A stretch of 64,000 nt of DNA from TMED14 sp002167805 (GCA_965655795.1 CBFHHY010000001.1:62001-126000), one strand, 5' to 3'; shown: positions 10,012 through 19,328, counted from the first letter of the stretch. The notes: generated by a model from the letters alone, not told the origin. Numbers and translations: made by a program.

Positions 10012-10968
10012 TTATATTTCCCTGATTTTATTGAGTAAAATTTCACCCATCCTTGGAAAGGATTGTTTGCTCCATCCTGCAATATGAGGGGTAATTAGTA
10101 CTTGAGGGTGGTCAATGAAATCTTTTTTTTGTTTAAGAATTGATTCTTGTAGTTCTAAAGATTTTTCCTCTAAGTCAAGAACATCTAGTCCGAGCGCTTG
10201 AAATCGTTTTTCTTTTAGAGAGTTAAATGTATCTGCTGTATTAAGTATTTTCCCCCGACTTGTATTAATTAAGATTCGTAGTCGCTTACATCGCTGAATA
10301 AAATTTTTATCGACAAAATTCACTGTCTCTTTTGTCAAGGGGAGATGAATACTTATGATTTCTGATTCATCTTGTAGAGTTTCTAAATCAACTTCTTTAA
10401 CATGGCTAGGCGCATAATTTTTTAGGTATTTATCATAGGAAATGATGTTCACTCCCATTGACTTAAGAATTGATCCAAATGCCGATCCCATTGGACCATA
10501 TCCAATTATTCCGACAGTGCTCCCGTTTAATTCCCAACCAATATTTTCTTCTCTTCTCCAGAGTGCTGATCGAATCTCATTATTCGCTCGAGAAATATTA
10601 TGTGATAAATTCAATAGCAAACCCAGAGTATGTTCGGCCAAAGCGTTCATATTTCCCTCTGCTGCACTTAAGCATAAAATGCCATTTTCTTCGGCGTATT
10701 CAGTATCTATATTTTCTAAACCTGATCCTAATCGACCGATCCATTTTAGATTAATTGCTTTTTTTAGAGCAGATTTATCCAAAGAAAGTCTACTTCTTAG
10801 AATAATCCCTTCTGCTCTCTCAAGACTTTTTGATAATTGAGGTAGAGTTTCATTATATTTTTTATCGATCTTATAACCATCACGAATCAAACCTTCTTCC
10901 AAAGTTGAATCTGTAAAGTCTATTGCGAGAACCCAACCTTTTGACACTCTATAGTAATGCGTTTGCAA
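10012..10968 (-). CDS. D-isomer-specific 2-hydroxyacid dehydrogenase
   Basis: A 318-residue NAD-dependent oxidoreductase of the D-2-hydroxyacid dehydrogenase family (phosphoglycerate dehydrogenase-like, without a C-terminal ACT domain). The Rossmann motif GIIGYGPMGSAFG is at about 153-165. The catalytic triad is visible: Arg238 in NTSRG, a Glu near 267, and His295 in ITPHIAGWS. If the ATG at 10968 is used it overlaps mgtE by 20 bases. An in-frame GTG at 10945-10947, just past the mgtE stop, gives MSKGWVLAIDF and is an equally good start. The substrate could be 3-phosphoglycerate (serine synthesis) or another 2-hydroxyacid; sequence alone does not decide. Confidence 0.88.
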   Translation of the reverse strand: MQTHYYRVSKGWVLAIDFTDSTLEEGLIRDGYKIDKKYNETLPQLSKSLERAEGIILRSRLSLDKSALKKAINLKWIGRLGSGLENIDTEYAEENGILCLSAAEGNMNALAEHTLGLLLNLSHNISRANNEIRSALWRREENIGWELNGSTVGIIGYGPMGSAFGSILKSMGVNIISYDKYLKNYAPSHVKEVDLETLQDESEIISIHLPLTKETVNFVDKNFIQRCKRLRILINTSRGKILNTADTFNSLKEKRFQALGLDVLDLEEKSLELQESILKQKKDFIDHPQVLITPHIAGWSKQSFPRMGEILLNKIREI

Positions 10969-12292
10969 TTGCGAAATAGATACTTAAACCTAAAACATCA
11001 TTTGTGGTAGTTATAAAAGGTCCAGTGGCAAGGGCGGGATCAATATTATATTTATTTAAAATCCACGGGATAGCGGTACCAAATAAACTCGCAAATAAAA
11101 CAACTGCAAGTAAAGAAGATCCTACTGCTGTGGCAAATAATAGCCCTTGACCAATAGCCCAACTGTATCCTACGATAACCAAAGAACAGATCAGACCATT
11201 AAAGAGCCCCACGCCAAGTTCTCTTGCCAGCCTTTGCCAAATATTTTTTTGAAGTGTAGAATTTGCCAGAGCTTGAACAACAATTGCGGATGATTGAACT
11301 CCAACATTTCCACCCATTGCTGCGATCAAAGGAATAAAGAATACTATTTGGGGTATTAGAGTTATTTCTGACTCATTTTCCGAAATTACAGTAGATGTTA
11401 AGACACCTCCCAAAAGACCAATTAAAAGCCATGGTAAACGAGCTTTGGTAGTCTGAAAAAGGCCATCTTCATTACTAACCTCATCACTAAGTCCCGATAT
11501 TAATTGATAATTACTATCCGCTTCTTCCTGAATAATATCCACAGCATCATCAAGTGTAATTCTACCCAGGAGCCTTCCAATTTCATCGACGACAGGCACA
11601 ACGAATAAGTCATACTTTTTCATAATTTTTGCTATTTCTGCATCTTCTGAAGTGGATGTTACAGAATGGATGCTTTTTTCAAAAATTTCCGAGATTTCAG
11701 TTTTTGTGGAGGTCGTTAAAAGTTTTTTCAACGATAAAGAACCCAATAAGATATCATTGTCATCAACCACATAGACAGCATGTACGACATCTATCCCTTC
11801 TGCTTGACGTCTCATTTCTCTAACACATTTCAAGACTGTCCAATTTTGGTTGACCTTAACTAATTCCGTAGCCATCAATGCACCTGCTGTGCCTTCTGCA
11901 TGTGTCAGCAGGTCTGCAAGGTCTTTCGCCAAATTAAGGTCATCAACATGACTAAGGACATCATGTTTTTTTTCCTCTGAAAGTAGGGATATAATATCCA
12001 CAGCATCATCGGTATCCATACTCTCTGATACCAGCTCTGCAATTTCTACACTTGATAATAATTCTAAGAACTCATTTAAGAGACTTTCGTCGAGATATGT
12101 TAAAATTGAGGAAAGTAAATCTTTCTTAATTGGCTCGAGAAGACTTTGAACCTCATCAATTGTGAAATAGGTTAAAATTTCGGCAATATCTGCAGCATGA
12201 ATTTCATTGAATATCTGACTGAGATCTGAGTCTTTTGACTCAAGTTCTTGTCTGAGATTTTTAACGTATTCTTCTGTGACTTTAAACGACAT
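10949..12292 (-). CDS. mgtE: Magnesium transporter MgtE
   Basis: A 447-residue Mg2+ channel of the inner membrane. The N-terminal helical MgtE_N domain (about 1-130, acidic with LEPIKKD and LSEEKKHDVLSHV repeats) is followed by a CBS pair (about 130-250, ending LGRITLDDAVDIIQEEADSN) and five transmembrane helices (about 285-445). The pore segments AAMGGNVGVQSSAI and GPFITTTNDVLGLSIYF are present. The N and CBS domains gate the pore in response to intracellular Mg2+. It overlaps rsmA by one base (12292) and the hydroxyacid dehydrogenase start downstream. An rsmA-mgtE pairing is familiar from other Bacteroidota. Confidence 0.96.
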   Translation of the reverse strand: MSFKVTEEYVKNLRQELESKDSDLSQIFNEIHAADIAEILTYFTIDEVQSLLEPIKKDLLSSILTYLDESLLNEFLELLSSVEIAELVSESMDTDDAVDIISLLSEEKKHDVLSHVDDLNLAKDLADLLTHAEGTAGALMATELVKVNQNWTVLKCVREMRRQAEGIDVVHAVYVVDDNDILLGSLSLKKLLTTSTKTEISEIFEKSIHSVTSTSEDAEIAKIMKKYDLFVVPVVDEIGRLLGRITLDDAVDIIQEEADSNYQLISGLSDEVSNEDGLFQTTKARLPWLLIGLLGGVLTSTVISENESEITLIPQIVFFIPLIAAMGGNVGVQSSAIVVQALANSTLQKNIWQRLARELGVGLFNGLICSLVIVGYSWAIGQGLLFATAVGSSLLAVVLFASLFGTAIPWILNKYNIDPALATGPFITTTNDVLGLSIYFAIANALL

Positions 12293-13056
12293 TATTCAAA
12301 ACTTTTCGCTAAGGAAATAAACTGCTCGACACTAAGTTGCTCAGCTCTTTTTCCCGAAACGGAATCTAAAACCTTGTTATCTACAAAATTAAGTGATTTC
12401 AATGCGTTTCTTAAGGTTTTTCTTCTTTGATTAAATGCTGTCTTCACAACTAACTTGAGATTACGATATTCTACACCGGGCTCTGAGGCTTTTTTTACAA
12501 GGCGAATAACTCCGCTATTGACTTTTGGTGGTGGAGAAAAACATTCTGGTTCAACAGAAAATAAATATTCAACATTGTAGTAAGCTTGAGTTAAAACACT
12601 TGTAATGCCGTAGTTTTTGCTGCCTGGACCACTTGCAATCCTTTGTCCGACCTCTTTTTGAAACATTCCTACCATTTCAGGGATTTGTTTTCTTCTATCA
12701 AGCATCCAAAATAGTATTTGAGTGGAAATATTATATGGATAATTGCCAATTAATCCATAATTATTTGTTCCAATGGAATTAGGTTCTTTCCAGCTCAAAA
12801 GATCTTGATTATAGAGCCTGCTGGAAAGTTTTGGGAATTTTGACTGTAAAAATGAAACACTCTCTTTATCTAACTCGATTGCATGGATTTCATGTGGTTT
12901 TTCCATGAGAAATTGAGTAAGAACGCCGGTCCCCGGACCCACTTCAAGAATTAATTTATATGAGTTTAAGCTCAGGGAATTAACAATTTTTTTAGCAATT
13001 GCAACATCCGTTAAAAAATGCTGTCCAAGGTGTTTTTTTGCGCGAATTTCATTCAT
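12292..13056 (-). CDS. rsmA: 16S rRNA dimethyladenosine methyltransferase RsmA/KsgA
   Basis: A 254-residue SAM-dependent enzyme that dimethylates two adjacent adenines in the 3' helix 45 loop of 16S rRNA during small-subunit maturation. Visible motifs are the N-terminal KKHLGQHFL, SAM motif I EVGPGTGVLTQFL, the catalytic GNYPYNIS (NxPY) block, and the C-terminal FNQRRKTLRN. The start is clear from the KKHLGQHF alignment. It overlaps the upstream fusion gene by 8 bases and mgtE by 1 base, so translation is coupled across the three genes. Confidence 0.97.
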   Translation of the reverse strand: MNEIRAKKHLGQHFLTDVAIAKKIVNSLSLNSYKLILEVGPGTGVLTQFLMEKPHEIHAIELDKESVSFLQSKFPKLSSRLYNQDLLSWKEPNSIGTNNYGLIGNYPYNISTQILFWMLDRRKQIPEMVGMFQKEVGQRIASGPGSKNYGITSVLTQAYYNVEYLFSVEPECFSPPPKVNSGVIRLVKKASEPGVEYRNLKLVVKTAFNQRRKTLRNALKSLNFVDNKVLDSVSGKRAEQLSVEQFISLAKSFE

Positions 13057-16000
13057 CTAGACCAGCTCTTGTTAGCAGTGCATTGATATTCGGGTCTCGA
13101 CCCATGAAATTTTTAAATAAAACTGATGGGTCGATTGAGCCCCCTGCTTTGAGGAGCTTTTTAAAATCTTGAGCCACTTCTGAATTGTCCGGTTCATTTG
13201 AAAAACGACTAAAGGCATCGGCATCTAAAACTTCAGACCATTTATAAGAATAATAACCTGCAGAATATCCTCCAGAAAAAATATGTGAAAAGGCCGATGA
13301 GATAGTGACTCCAGGTTCTTTAGACCATAATTCTAAATCTGCAAATATTGATTCTTCTAACTTCTTATAATCAAGAATTTCTTTGTTAGAAGGGTTATGC
13401 CATGCCATGTCTAAAAGACCAAGACCGAGTTGACGAATTGTCGCCATTCCTTCTAGGAATTTCTGACTTTTTTTAATATTAGTAATTATAGAATCAGGCA
13501 TTGGCTCTCCAGACGTATAATGTCGAGCCCATTGTTTTAATTCCGTAGCTTCAAAACACCAATTTTCCATGAACTGTGATGGTAATTCAACAAAATCCCA
13601 TGCTACTGAAGTTCCAGTTAGTGTCGCATATTTGCCTTCTCCCAACATTCCATGGATTCCATGTCCGAACTCATGGAATAAAGTTAGGACCTCATTAAAT
13701 GTTAAAAGTGCTGGCTTTCCATCAGAAGAAGTACTAAAATTGCATACGAGACTAATTATAGGATATACCCTTGTGGTATTCCTTTGATATGCTTTTCGGT
13801 AACTTGTCATCCATGCCCCGTTTCTTTTCCCTTTCCGTGGATGCCAATCTGTGAGTAGATGAGAAACCCAATTTCCTTTAAAGTCCGTAACATTATAGAC
13901 CTGTACATCTTGATGATAGCCTTCTTGCTTAGAAATGTGAAACTTCAATCCATATAGTTTATTTGCAATAGAAAAAGCCCAATCAATAACTTGGTTTAAT
14001 GCGAAATAAGGTTTGGTAATCTCGTCATTATAGTCCAGTTTTTCTTTTTTATATTTTTCGCTAATAAATGGAATATCCCATTTCTTTACCTCTTGAAAAT
14101 TCAGGGATTTTTTTGCATATTTTTTTAATTCAATTGCTTCTTTTTTTGCCACTGGTAGGGCTTTTTCTTTTAAGGACTCGAGGAATTGATAGACTGTTTC
14201 GGGGTCTTTTGCCATACGTTCCTCAATAACGAAACTAGCGTGATTTGAGTAGCCAAGAACCGAAGCTCTTTTTTGTCTCAGCTCAGCAATTTCAGTCATG
14301 AGTTTAGTATTATCATTTGAATCCCCGCGGCAGGCTCTTTGGTTGTATCCTTTCCAAAGCTTTTTTTTGAGATCTCTGTTGGTTGAATAAGTCATAAAAC
14401 CGATGTAAATGGGAGCATCAAGTGTTAAGCAATAAGACTTTAAGCCTCTTTGTTCGGCAGCTCCTTTTAACATTTTAACTATAGTCTCAGGGAGATCTAA
14501 AACTTGTTCATTCGAAATTTCTAGGAACCAATTTTCGTTATCATTTAATACATTTTCTGAAAATTCCAGACTTGCAGATGATAGCCTTTTGTCTATTGAC
14601 TTTAGTATGGATTTTTCTTTAGCATTTAGTAAAGCTCCATTCCGTGAAAAATTCTTAAAATACTTTTCAAGAAGCATAATGTCTTCATGATCAAGATTTT
14701 TTTCATTTTGATTTATGAAGGAGATTCGTTTAAATAGTAATTCGTTAGTTAATATCTCATTATTCATTTCTGATAATAAGGGAGATATTATTCTGGTTGC
14801 ATTTTGAATTTTTTCATTTGTACACGCAGAATTTAAATTGAAGAGTAATTCCGTTAAACGTTGAAGATTTTCATCTGATTCTTCGATTGGAATGATTGTA
14901 TTCAAAAAGGTTGGTGGCGACGGGTTTTCAGATATCACCTCGATTTCTTTTTTTACGCGATGGATTTCCTCTTTTATTTCCAACTCTATTTTTTCTGCAC
15001 TTGTTTGTTTTAAATCAAAACCATGAACAAAAGGTTCTAAATATTTGTAGTTAGGCGTTAATTCCCCCAGCTTTGTTTGTGTGGCATTATGTATAATTTT
15101 TCTTTTATCGTCCCCAAATAAATTCGGAAGAATTTTTTCGATAAACATTTCACCAAATCCATGAGTTGCATCCAAAGGGATTGCGCTGGGTAAATTATCT
15201 ACTGCTAAAACTCCAATGCTACCTTTACTTCCAAACCCAACTTCTTTACCATTTATAACCGAGTAAAAGGGGTTTTCTAAAGTACTGGGTCTAATGGTTG
15301 TTGCAACTGGCCCCAAAATATCACAGCTTATATCCCCTACAAATGATATTCTGAATTTTGGATTTGAAACATCAGTCCAGTCAAAAAAGTTAGGACTCCC
15401 TTCTTTCCAAAAGTGGCATGGTATAAAAATATCAGACACCATGGTGTATGGCTGAAATGCATTTTCATAAGTTTTTGGATTTTGATAAAAATCGCTTTTC
15501 TCGAAGAGTCCGTCAGATTTTCTTTTTACATAGTCTGAAGTTTCAAGAACTGTAAAATTGGGTAATCTTGAGTTTGATTCTAAATAGTCTTGAGAATTGC
15601 ATTTGTTTATAGATGCGTTCAAAAGAATTTCTTCGGCCCCTCTTGCAACATTACCCGTTCCAGTGATAACTGCTTTAAAGGTGCTCGGTAATTTTACTTT
15701 TTTTAATTCTTTTTTAATTTTTTGTAGTGTCCCCAGCTCTTTTGCAGATTTCAGATAGTATTTTTTTGTCATTCTTCCAAAACCTCTTAAAGTCTCAAAA
15801 GCTCCAACTAGCCCGGCATAATAACCAAATCCAATTAAACGATTTTTGTCTTTTTTCAATAATTCCCAATCAATAAGAGTTATTTGCTTATCAAGACAAG
15901 CTTTAAGTAAACTCCTATTGTAGGGTTGCTCTTTGAATGTATGTGAGAAAAAAAAATATGTTTTTCCTGGGATAAGCTTATCGACTGAAACTTCTTTAAC

Positions 16001-16210
16001 TCCTAACAAGATATCGGAATCTCCAATGTTAGAATTTAATTTGCACCCTGATTTTTGATATTCTTGATCTGAAAAAACCCTAACATCGCTGGGTTCGACA
16101 ATTATTTGAAGATTATCATGTTTTGAGAGTAATTTTTCACATTGTTTAGGCGTCAAAGCTGCTCGCCGATCAGGCGGTGTTTTACTCTCTTTGATAAGTC
16201 CAAGAATCAT
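13049..16210 (-). CDS. Fusion: saccharopine-dehydrogenase-like domain + M3 oligopeptidase
   Basis: One uninterrupted frame joins two enzymes usually encoded apart. Numbering is from an upstream in-frame codon at 16225; the ATG at 16208-16210 (residue 6) is the likelier start because it gives MILGLIKESKTPPDRRAAL, the usual N-terminus of the first family. Residues 6-400 resemble lysine-forming saccharopine dehydrogenase/alanine dehydrogenase proteins. Lys77 and His95 match the catalytic pair of yeast Lys1, and the Rossmann motif is GTGNVARG at 189-196. Residues about 403-1058 are an M3 (thimet/oligopeptidase A/Dcp) zinc peptidase: NPSPPTF at 434-440, zinc motif HEFGH at 851-855 and Glu880 as third ligand. 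There is no linker; LEPFV, the usual end of the first family, runs straight into the first helix of the second. The stop overlaps rsmA by 8 bases. Confidence 0.9.
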   Translation of the reverse strand: MILGLIKESKTPPDRRAALTPKQCEKLLSKHDNLQIIVEPSDVRVFSDQEYQKSGCKLNSNIGDSDILLGVKEVSVDKLIPGKTYFFFSHTFKEQPYNRSLLKACLDKQITLIDWELLKKDKNRLIGFGYYAGLVGAFETLRGFGRMTKKYYLKSAKELGTLQKIKKELKKVKLPSTFKAVITGTGNVARGAEEILLNASINKCNSQDYLESNSRLPNFTVLETSDYVKRKSDGLFEKSDFYQNPKTYENAFQPYTMVSDIFIPCHFWKEGSPNFFDWTDVSNPKFRISFVGDISCDILGPVATTIRPSTLENPFYSVINGKEVGFGSKGSIGVLAVDNLPSAIPLDATHGFGEMFIEKILPNLFGDDKRKIIHNATQTKLGELTPNYKYLEPFVHGFDLKQTSAEKIELEIKEEIHRVKKEIEVISENPSPPTFLNTIIPIEESDENLQRLTELLFNLNSACTNEKIQNATRIISPLLSEMNNEILTNELLFKRISFINQNEKNLDHEDIMLLEKYFKNFSRNGALLNAKEKSILKSIDKRLSSASLEFSENVLNDNENWFLEISNEQVLDLPETIVKMLKGAAEQRGLKSYCLTLDAPIYIGFMTYSTNRDLKKKLWKGYNQRACRGDSNDNTKLMTEIAELRQKRASVLGYSNHASFVIEERMAKDPETVYQFLESLKEKALPVAKKEAIELKKYAKKSLNFQEVKKWDIPFISEKYKKEKLDYNDEITKPYFALNQVIDWAFSIANKLYGLKFHISKQEGYHQDVQVYNVTDFKGNWVSHLLTDWHPRKGKRNGAWMTSYRKAYQRNTTRVYPIISLVCNFSTSSDGKPALLTFNEVLTLFHEFGHGIHGMLGEGKYATLTGTSVAWDFVELPSQFMENWCFEATELKQWARHYTSGEPMPDSIITNIKKSQKFLEGMATIRQLGLGLLDMAWHNPSNKEILDYKKLEESIFADLELWSKEPGVTISSAFSHIFSGGYSAGYYSYKWSEVLDADAFSRFSNEPDNSEVAQDFKKLLKAGGSIDPSVLFKNFMGRDPNINALLTRAGLDE

Positions 16211-16268
16211 GCAGCAAAAATACAACCATCCTGTTTATCAAAAATTAAATTGATAGGAATTGGATTCT

Positions 16269-17597
16269 CTAATTATTTCTGGAGTAGTCAGTTTGGTCTT
16301 TGAGCTTTTCCATGCTCCATTCCCAATAGGAGATGGGTATAGCATCACTGTGAAGATTATTTGCTTCGATAGTAGCATTTCTTATTTGACTTGCCCAAAG
16401 ATTAATAAGGCTGTGAACTTGTGCTTGTGAAAATAAACTGTTTTTATATTGACTTTCTATCTGACCGTATAAAGGCCCTCCCCAGGAAACCCATCCTGAA
16501 ACCAATTTATCACATGCAGCTGATTTTTGCTCCAATAACCCGTATTGGAAGGGGTAGCAGTTATTGGATATTTGTCCCCAATCATCTTTTAGGTTTGTAA
16601 CCGTATGCTCATTGGTGATTGAATTCATAAATGCGAGGTCGAGATCCCAGGGGATGAGATGTAATTTTTTATTGTTCGGTTCTTCGTACCAGTAAAAATT
16701 ATGAGGAGCGCAGTCTGATCCAAAGCAATACCAATGAAAAGCACCATCATCATGTCTAATTAATCTATCAATAACAGCATAAGATATGATTTCGTCTCGA
16801 TCCATATGGTTACTAATAATTGGAATCACTTGATTACTACTGGCATTTGAAATTTGTTGACCAAATTCTTTTATAGTTTGAACAGATGGATTTTCATCTT
16901 CATTTGTTTTTAATGAATTGATATATTCTTCTGTGCTTTTTGGTGTTCCGTTACTATTTAATGGCCATATTTCTTTGTAGATATTTCCGCCATCATCATC
17001 AAAATTATATTTGGCAAATTGACCGTCAATTTGTTCAGTCAGTGCAAATAGGCCCACATAAATATCGTTAATTACTAGACGGGCATGAACAGAGCGGGGA
17101 GCGGGGATGCCTGCAGCTCTATAAAGCCAATAGCCTAATCTCTCATGCATTTGAGATGGGTCGTGATTCATAGAATGGAACTGTAGTTTTTTAAGTTTAT
17201 AAAACTTTCTAGAAGACTCTTTATAATTTATCTTAACCTTCATGGATAATTTGGTGCAGGTTTTAAACCCGGGACCGTTTCCAGAGGTGCAGCCCCACCA
17301 TGCACCATTTGCGCCTTTATATCTTATACCAACTGAGTTCAGTGTATCACCTTGAAAGATTAGTTTACCCTCTCTGTAGATTTCAGCACTTGGCTCAGAG
17401 TCTAGAAACGCGAGTGAGGAGTCTGGTAGACGAAGTTCAAATGTGTGTAGGCTATTTTGATCAAAAATGTAATCAGAATTTTTTACTAAATAATTTGGCG
17501 TAGAATTAGTATCTACAGGATCAGGAATATTGTCGGGTATAATATCCGGTTGGCATGAGCAAAAAATGATGATAATAAAAAATGTAAAATACCGCAT
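16269..17597 (-). CDS. CotH-family protein kinase-like lipoprotein
   Basis: A 442-residue secreted lipoprotein. The N-terminus has a short hydrophobic stretch ending in FCSCQ, a lipobox with Cys13 or Cys15 as the lipidated residue. The body matches the CotH family: an N-terminal beta region with RYKGANG, then KINYKE, the HSMNHDPSQMHERLGY segment, and the kinase-like core with LTEQIDG and the metal-binding IPWDLDLAF motif. CotH in Bacillus is an atypical kinase of spore-coat proteins, but homologues are widespread in Bacteroidota as surface proteins of unknown substrate. A Bacteroidetes-type promoter lies just upstream (17622-17653). It is the first gene of the minus-strand run ending at 9290. 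Confidence 0.88.
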   Translation of the reverse strand: MRYFTFFIIIIFCSCQPDIIPDNIPDPVDTNSTPNYLVKNSDYIFDQNSLHTFELRLPDSSLAFLDSEPSAEIYREGKLIFQGDTLNSVGIRYKGANGAWWGCTSGNGPGFKTCTKLSMKVKINYKESSRKFYKLKKLQFHSMNHDPSQMHERLGYWLYRAAGIPAPRSVHARLVINDIYVGLFALTEQIDGQFAKYNFDDDGGNIYKEIWPLNSNGTPKSTEEYINSLKTNEDENPSVQTIKEFGQQISNASSNQVIPIISNHMDRDEIISYAVIDRLIRHDDGAFHWYCFGSDCAPHNFYWYEEPNNKKLHLIPWDLDLAFMNSITNEHTVTNLKDDWGQISNNCYPFQYGLLEQKSAACDKLVSGWVSWGGPLYGQIESQYKNSLFSQAQVHSLINLWASQIRNATIEANNLHSDAIPISYWEWSMEKLKDQTDYSRNN

Positions 17598-17621
17598 TTG
17601 GATCCCTAAAAATTATTATTA

Positions 17622-17653
17622 CAAAGTTACCTTGCAGAAAGTTGTTGATCAAA
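17622..17653 (-). promoter_or_regulatory. Bacteroidetes-type promoter upstream of the CotH gene
   Basis: Read on the minus strand, TTTG (17653-17650) is followed after 20 bases by TAACTTTG (17629-17622). This fits the -33 TTTG / -7 TAnnTTTG consensus of Bacteroidetes housekeeping promoters. The -7 box ends 24 bases before the CotH ATG. It occupies the 80-base divergent gap shared with purT. Confidence 0.65.
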
Positions 17654-17677
17654 GGAATTGAAATTTAAAACGATACC

Positions 17678-18856
17678 ATGAAAAGAATAATGCTTTTAGG
17701 TTCCGGAGAATTAGGCAAAGAAGTCATTATTTCTTTGCAACGCTACGGTATGTTTACAATTGCATGTGATAATTATTTAAATGCCCCAGCAATGCAGGTT
17801 TCAGATGCTTTTGAAGTGTTTGATATGCTAGATGGAAAAGCACTAGATGCAGCAATTGTTAAGCATAAACCTGATATTATTGTTCCTGAGGTTGAAAGCA
17901 TCAGAACAGATCGTCTATACGACTATGAGGTAGAAGGGTTTCATATTGTCCCTAGTGCCAAAGCTGCAAACTATACGATGAATCGGAAATTGATTCGAGA
18001 TTTGGCAGCCAAGGATTTAAACCTAAAAACAGCTCCTTATGAATATGCATCTTCAAGAATAACTTTTGAAGAAGCAATAAAAAAGATAGGTCTTCCCTGC
18101 ATTGTTAAGCCTCTGATGAGTTCTTCGGGAAAAGGACAGACGTTGATTAAGTCGGGGGACGAGATAGCAGATGCATGGGAATATGCGATGAACGGAAGTA
18201 GGGGAGACCTGAAAGAGGTCATTGTTGAGGGATTCATTGACTTTCATACGGAGATTACTCTTTTGACTGTTACTCAAAAAAATGGCAATACCTTATTTTG
18301 TCCAGCAATAGGTCATAGGCAGGAAAGAGGCGATTACCAAGAAAGTTGGCAACCATCGGTGATTTCTGAAAATGATCTCTTGACTGCTCAGGCAATGGCA
18401 AAAAAAATCACAGATGCATTGGGTGGAGCTGGCATATGGGGAATAGAGTTCTTTTTGACTTCTCAGGGAGTTATATTTTCTGAGCTATCTCCTAGGCCTC
18501 ATGATACTGGAATGGTCACTCTTGCAGGAACGCAAAATCTAAATCAATTTGAACTTCATACAAGAGCATTCCTTGGATATCCCATTCCAAATATTACTCG
18601 TAATAAATCTGGTGTATCATCTGTTATTCTTGCCTCAGATTCAGGAAATAGTATACCAAAGTATGTTGGCCTTGATACCGCGCTAAAAGAGGAGAATACG
18701 GAATTGAGAATATTTGGTAAACCATCAACCAGAGAATACAGACGAATGGGAGTTGTATTAGTTAATGACACTCTTGAATCAGATATTGAATTATTGAGAA
18801 AAAAAGCCAATGATATATCTAAATCGATAAATATTATCAGCCAAAACAAGGTTTGA
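17678..18856 (+). CDS. purT: Formate-dependent phosphoribosylglycinamide formyltransferase PurT
   Basis: A 392-residue ATP-grasp enzyme that formylates glycinamide ribonucleotide with formate and ATP in purine synthesis, the folate-independent alternative to PurN. The N-terminal LLGSGELGKEVII dinucleotide-like fold (residues 5-17) and the FDMLDGKALDAAI segment come first. The ATP-grasp core contains KPLMSSSGKGQT, EGFIDFHTEITLLTV, GIWGIEFFL and the metal-binding ELSPRPHDTGMVTL. The length equals E. coli PurT (392). It is divergent from the CotH gene. A new promoter lies only a few tens of bases after its stop, so the downstream regulator operon is probably transcribed separately. Confidence 0.97.
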   Translation: MKRIMLLGSGELGKEVIISLQRYGMFTIACDNYLNAPAMQVSDAFEVFDMLDGKALDAAIVKHKPDIIVPEVESIRTDRLYDYEVEGFHIVPSAKAANYTMNRKLIRDLAAKDLNLKTAPYEYASSRITFEEAIKKIGLPCIVKPLMSSSGKGQTLIKSGDEIADAWEYAMNGSRGDLKEVIVEGFIDFHTEITLLTVTQKNGNTLFCPAIGHRQERGDYQESWQPSVISENDLLTAQAMAKKITDALGGAGIWGIEFFLTSQGVIFSELSPRPHDTGMVTLAGTQNLNQFELHTRAFLGYPIPNITRNKSGVSSVILASDSGNSIPKYVGLDTALKEENTELRIFGKPSTREYRRMGVVLVNDTLESDIELLRKKANDISKSINIISQNKV

Positions 18857-18870
18857 TCTTGATTTTAATT

Positions 18871-18930
18871 TTTAAAATGTAACGTTTGCGTATCAATTTA
18901 AAATATGTTAAGTTTGCGTTACATTTAAAA
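18871..18930 (+). promoter_or_regulatory. Promoter framed by an inverted repeat (putative operator)
   Basis: TTTG at 18885-18888 and TAAGTTTG at 18909-18916, spaced 20 bases apart, match the Bacteroidetes -33/-7 promoter. Two 14-base arms, 18871-18884 and 18917-18930, form an inverted repeat with 13 of 14 positions matching and exactly enclose the promoter. An 8-base direct repeat GTTTGCGT occurs at 18884-18891 and 18912-18919, 28 bases apart. The ATG of the first gene follows at 18940. This looks like an operator for the XRE protein encoded two genes on, that is, autoregulation. The symmetry is seen directly; the binding protein is inferred. Confidence 0.68.
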
Positions 18931-18939
18931 TAATCAAGT

Positions 18940-19326
18940 ATGAATAATCACATAATTGTCGCAATCGTTTTTGGCTCTTTAATACCAATTGTCACATTCA
19001 TTTGGTTGTATTTTGATGCAAAAGGAAAAAGAGATACGATTCTGGAAATATCAAAGAATATTAATGATTCTGATAAAATCGAGGAGTTGTTACAAATTTT
19101 TGAAGAACGAAAAAAGCAACCATTGGATTATCGAAGAAATGGGATAATAACAATTTTTGTAGGTGTTGGAATCTATTTTATTGGCAAAATGGTATTTGGA
19201 AGGTTTTTTGAAGGTGTAGGTGCCTTAGTTGGTTTTATTGGTGTTGGAACCATGCTTGCTGGATATCTTTATCCAAATACAGGTAAAGAATTAACAGATG
19301 CTGTTGAGGATTTTGAAAAGAAGTAA
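18940..19326 (+). CDS. Small inner-membrane protein paired with an XRE regulator (DUF6249-like)
   Basis: A 128-residue protein. It has one N-terminal transmembrane helix (about 5-25), a charged cytoplasmic segment (about 28-68, with SDKIEELLQIFEERKK), and two closely spaced hydrophobic helices (about 68-85 and 92-110), followed by a short acidic tail. The arrangement resembles the DUF6249 family, commonly next to small HTH regulators in Bacteroidota; that name is from memory and not certain. It lies directly behind the inverted-repeat promoter and 2 bases before the XRE gene, so the two are cotranscribed. A role as a membrane partner or antagonist of the regulator is possible but inferred only from pairing. 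Confidence 0.75.
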   Translation: MNNHIIVAIVFGSLIPIVTFIWLYFDAKGKRDTILEISKNINDSDKIEELLQIFEERKKQPLDYRRNGIITIFVGVGIYFIGKMVFGRFFEGVGALVGFIGVGTMLAGYLYPNTGKELTDAVEDFEKK

Positions 19327-19328
19327 TC

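Noticed and set aside
13049..16225. Two separate genes joined by an assembly error
   Set aside because: The sequence shows one unbroken frame without a stop, and the two families meet at plausible domain ends. An error cannot be excluded without reads, so it remains as the refuting test.
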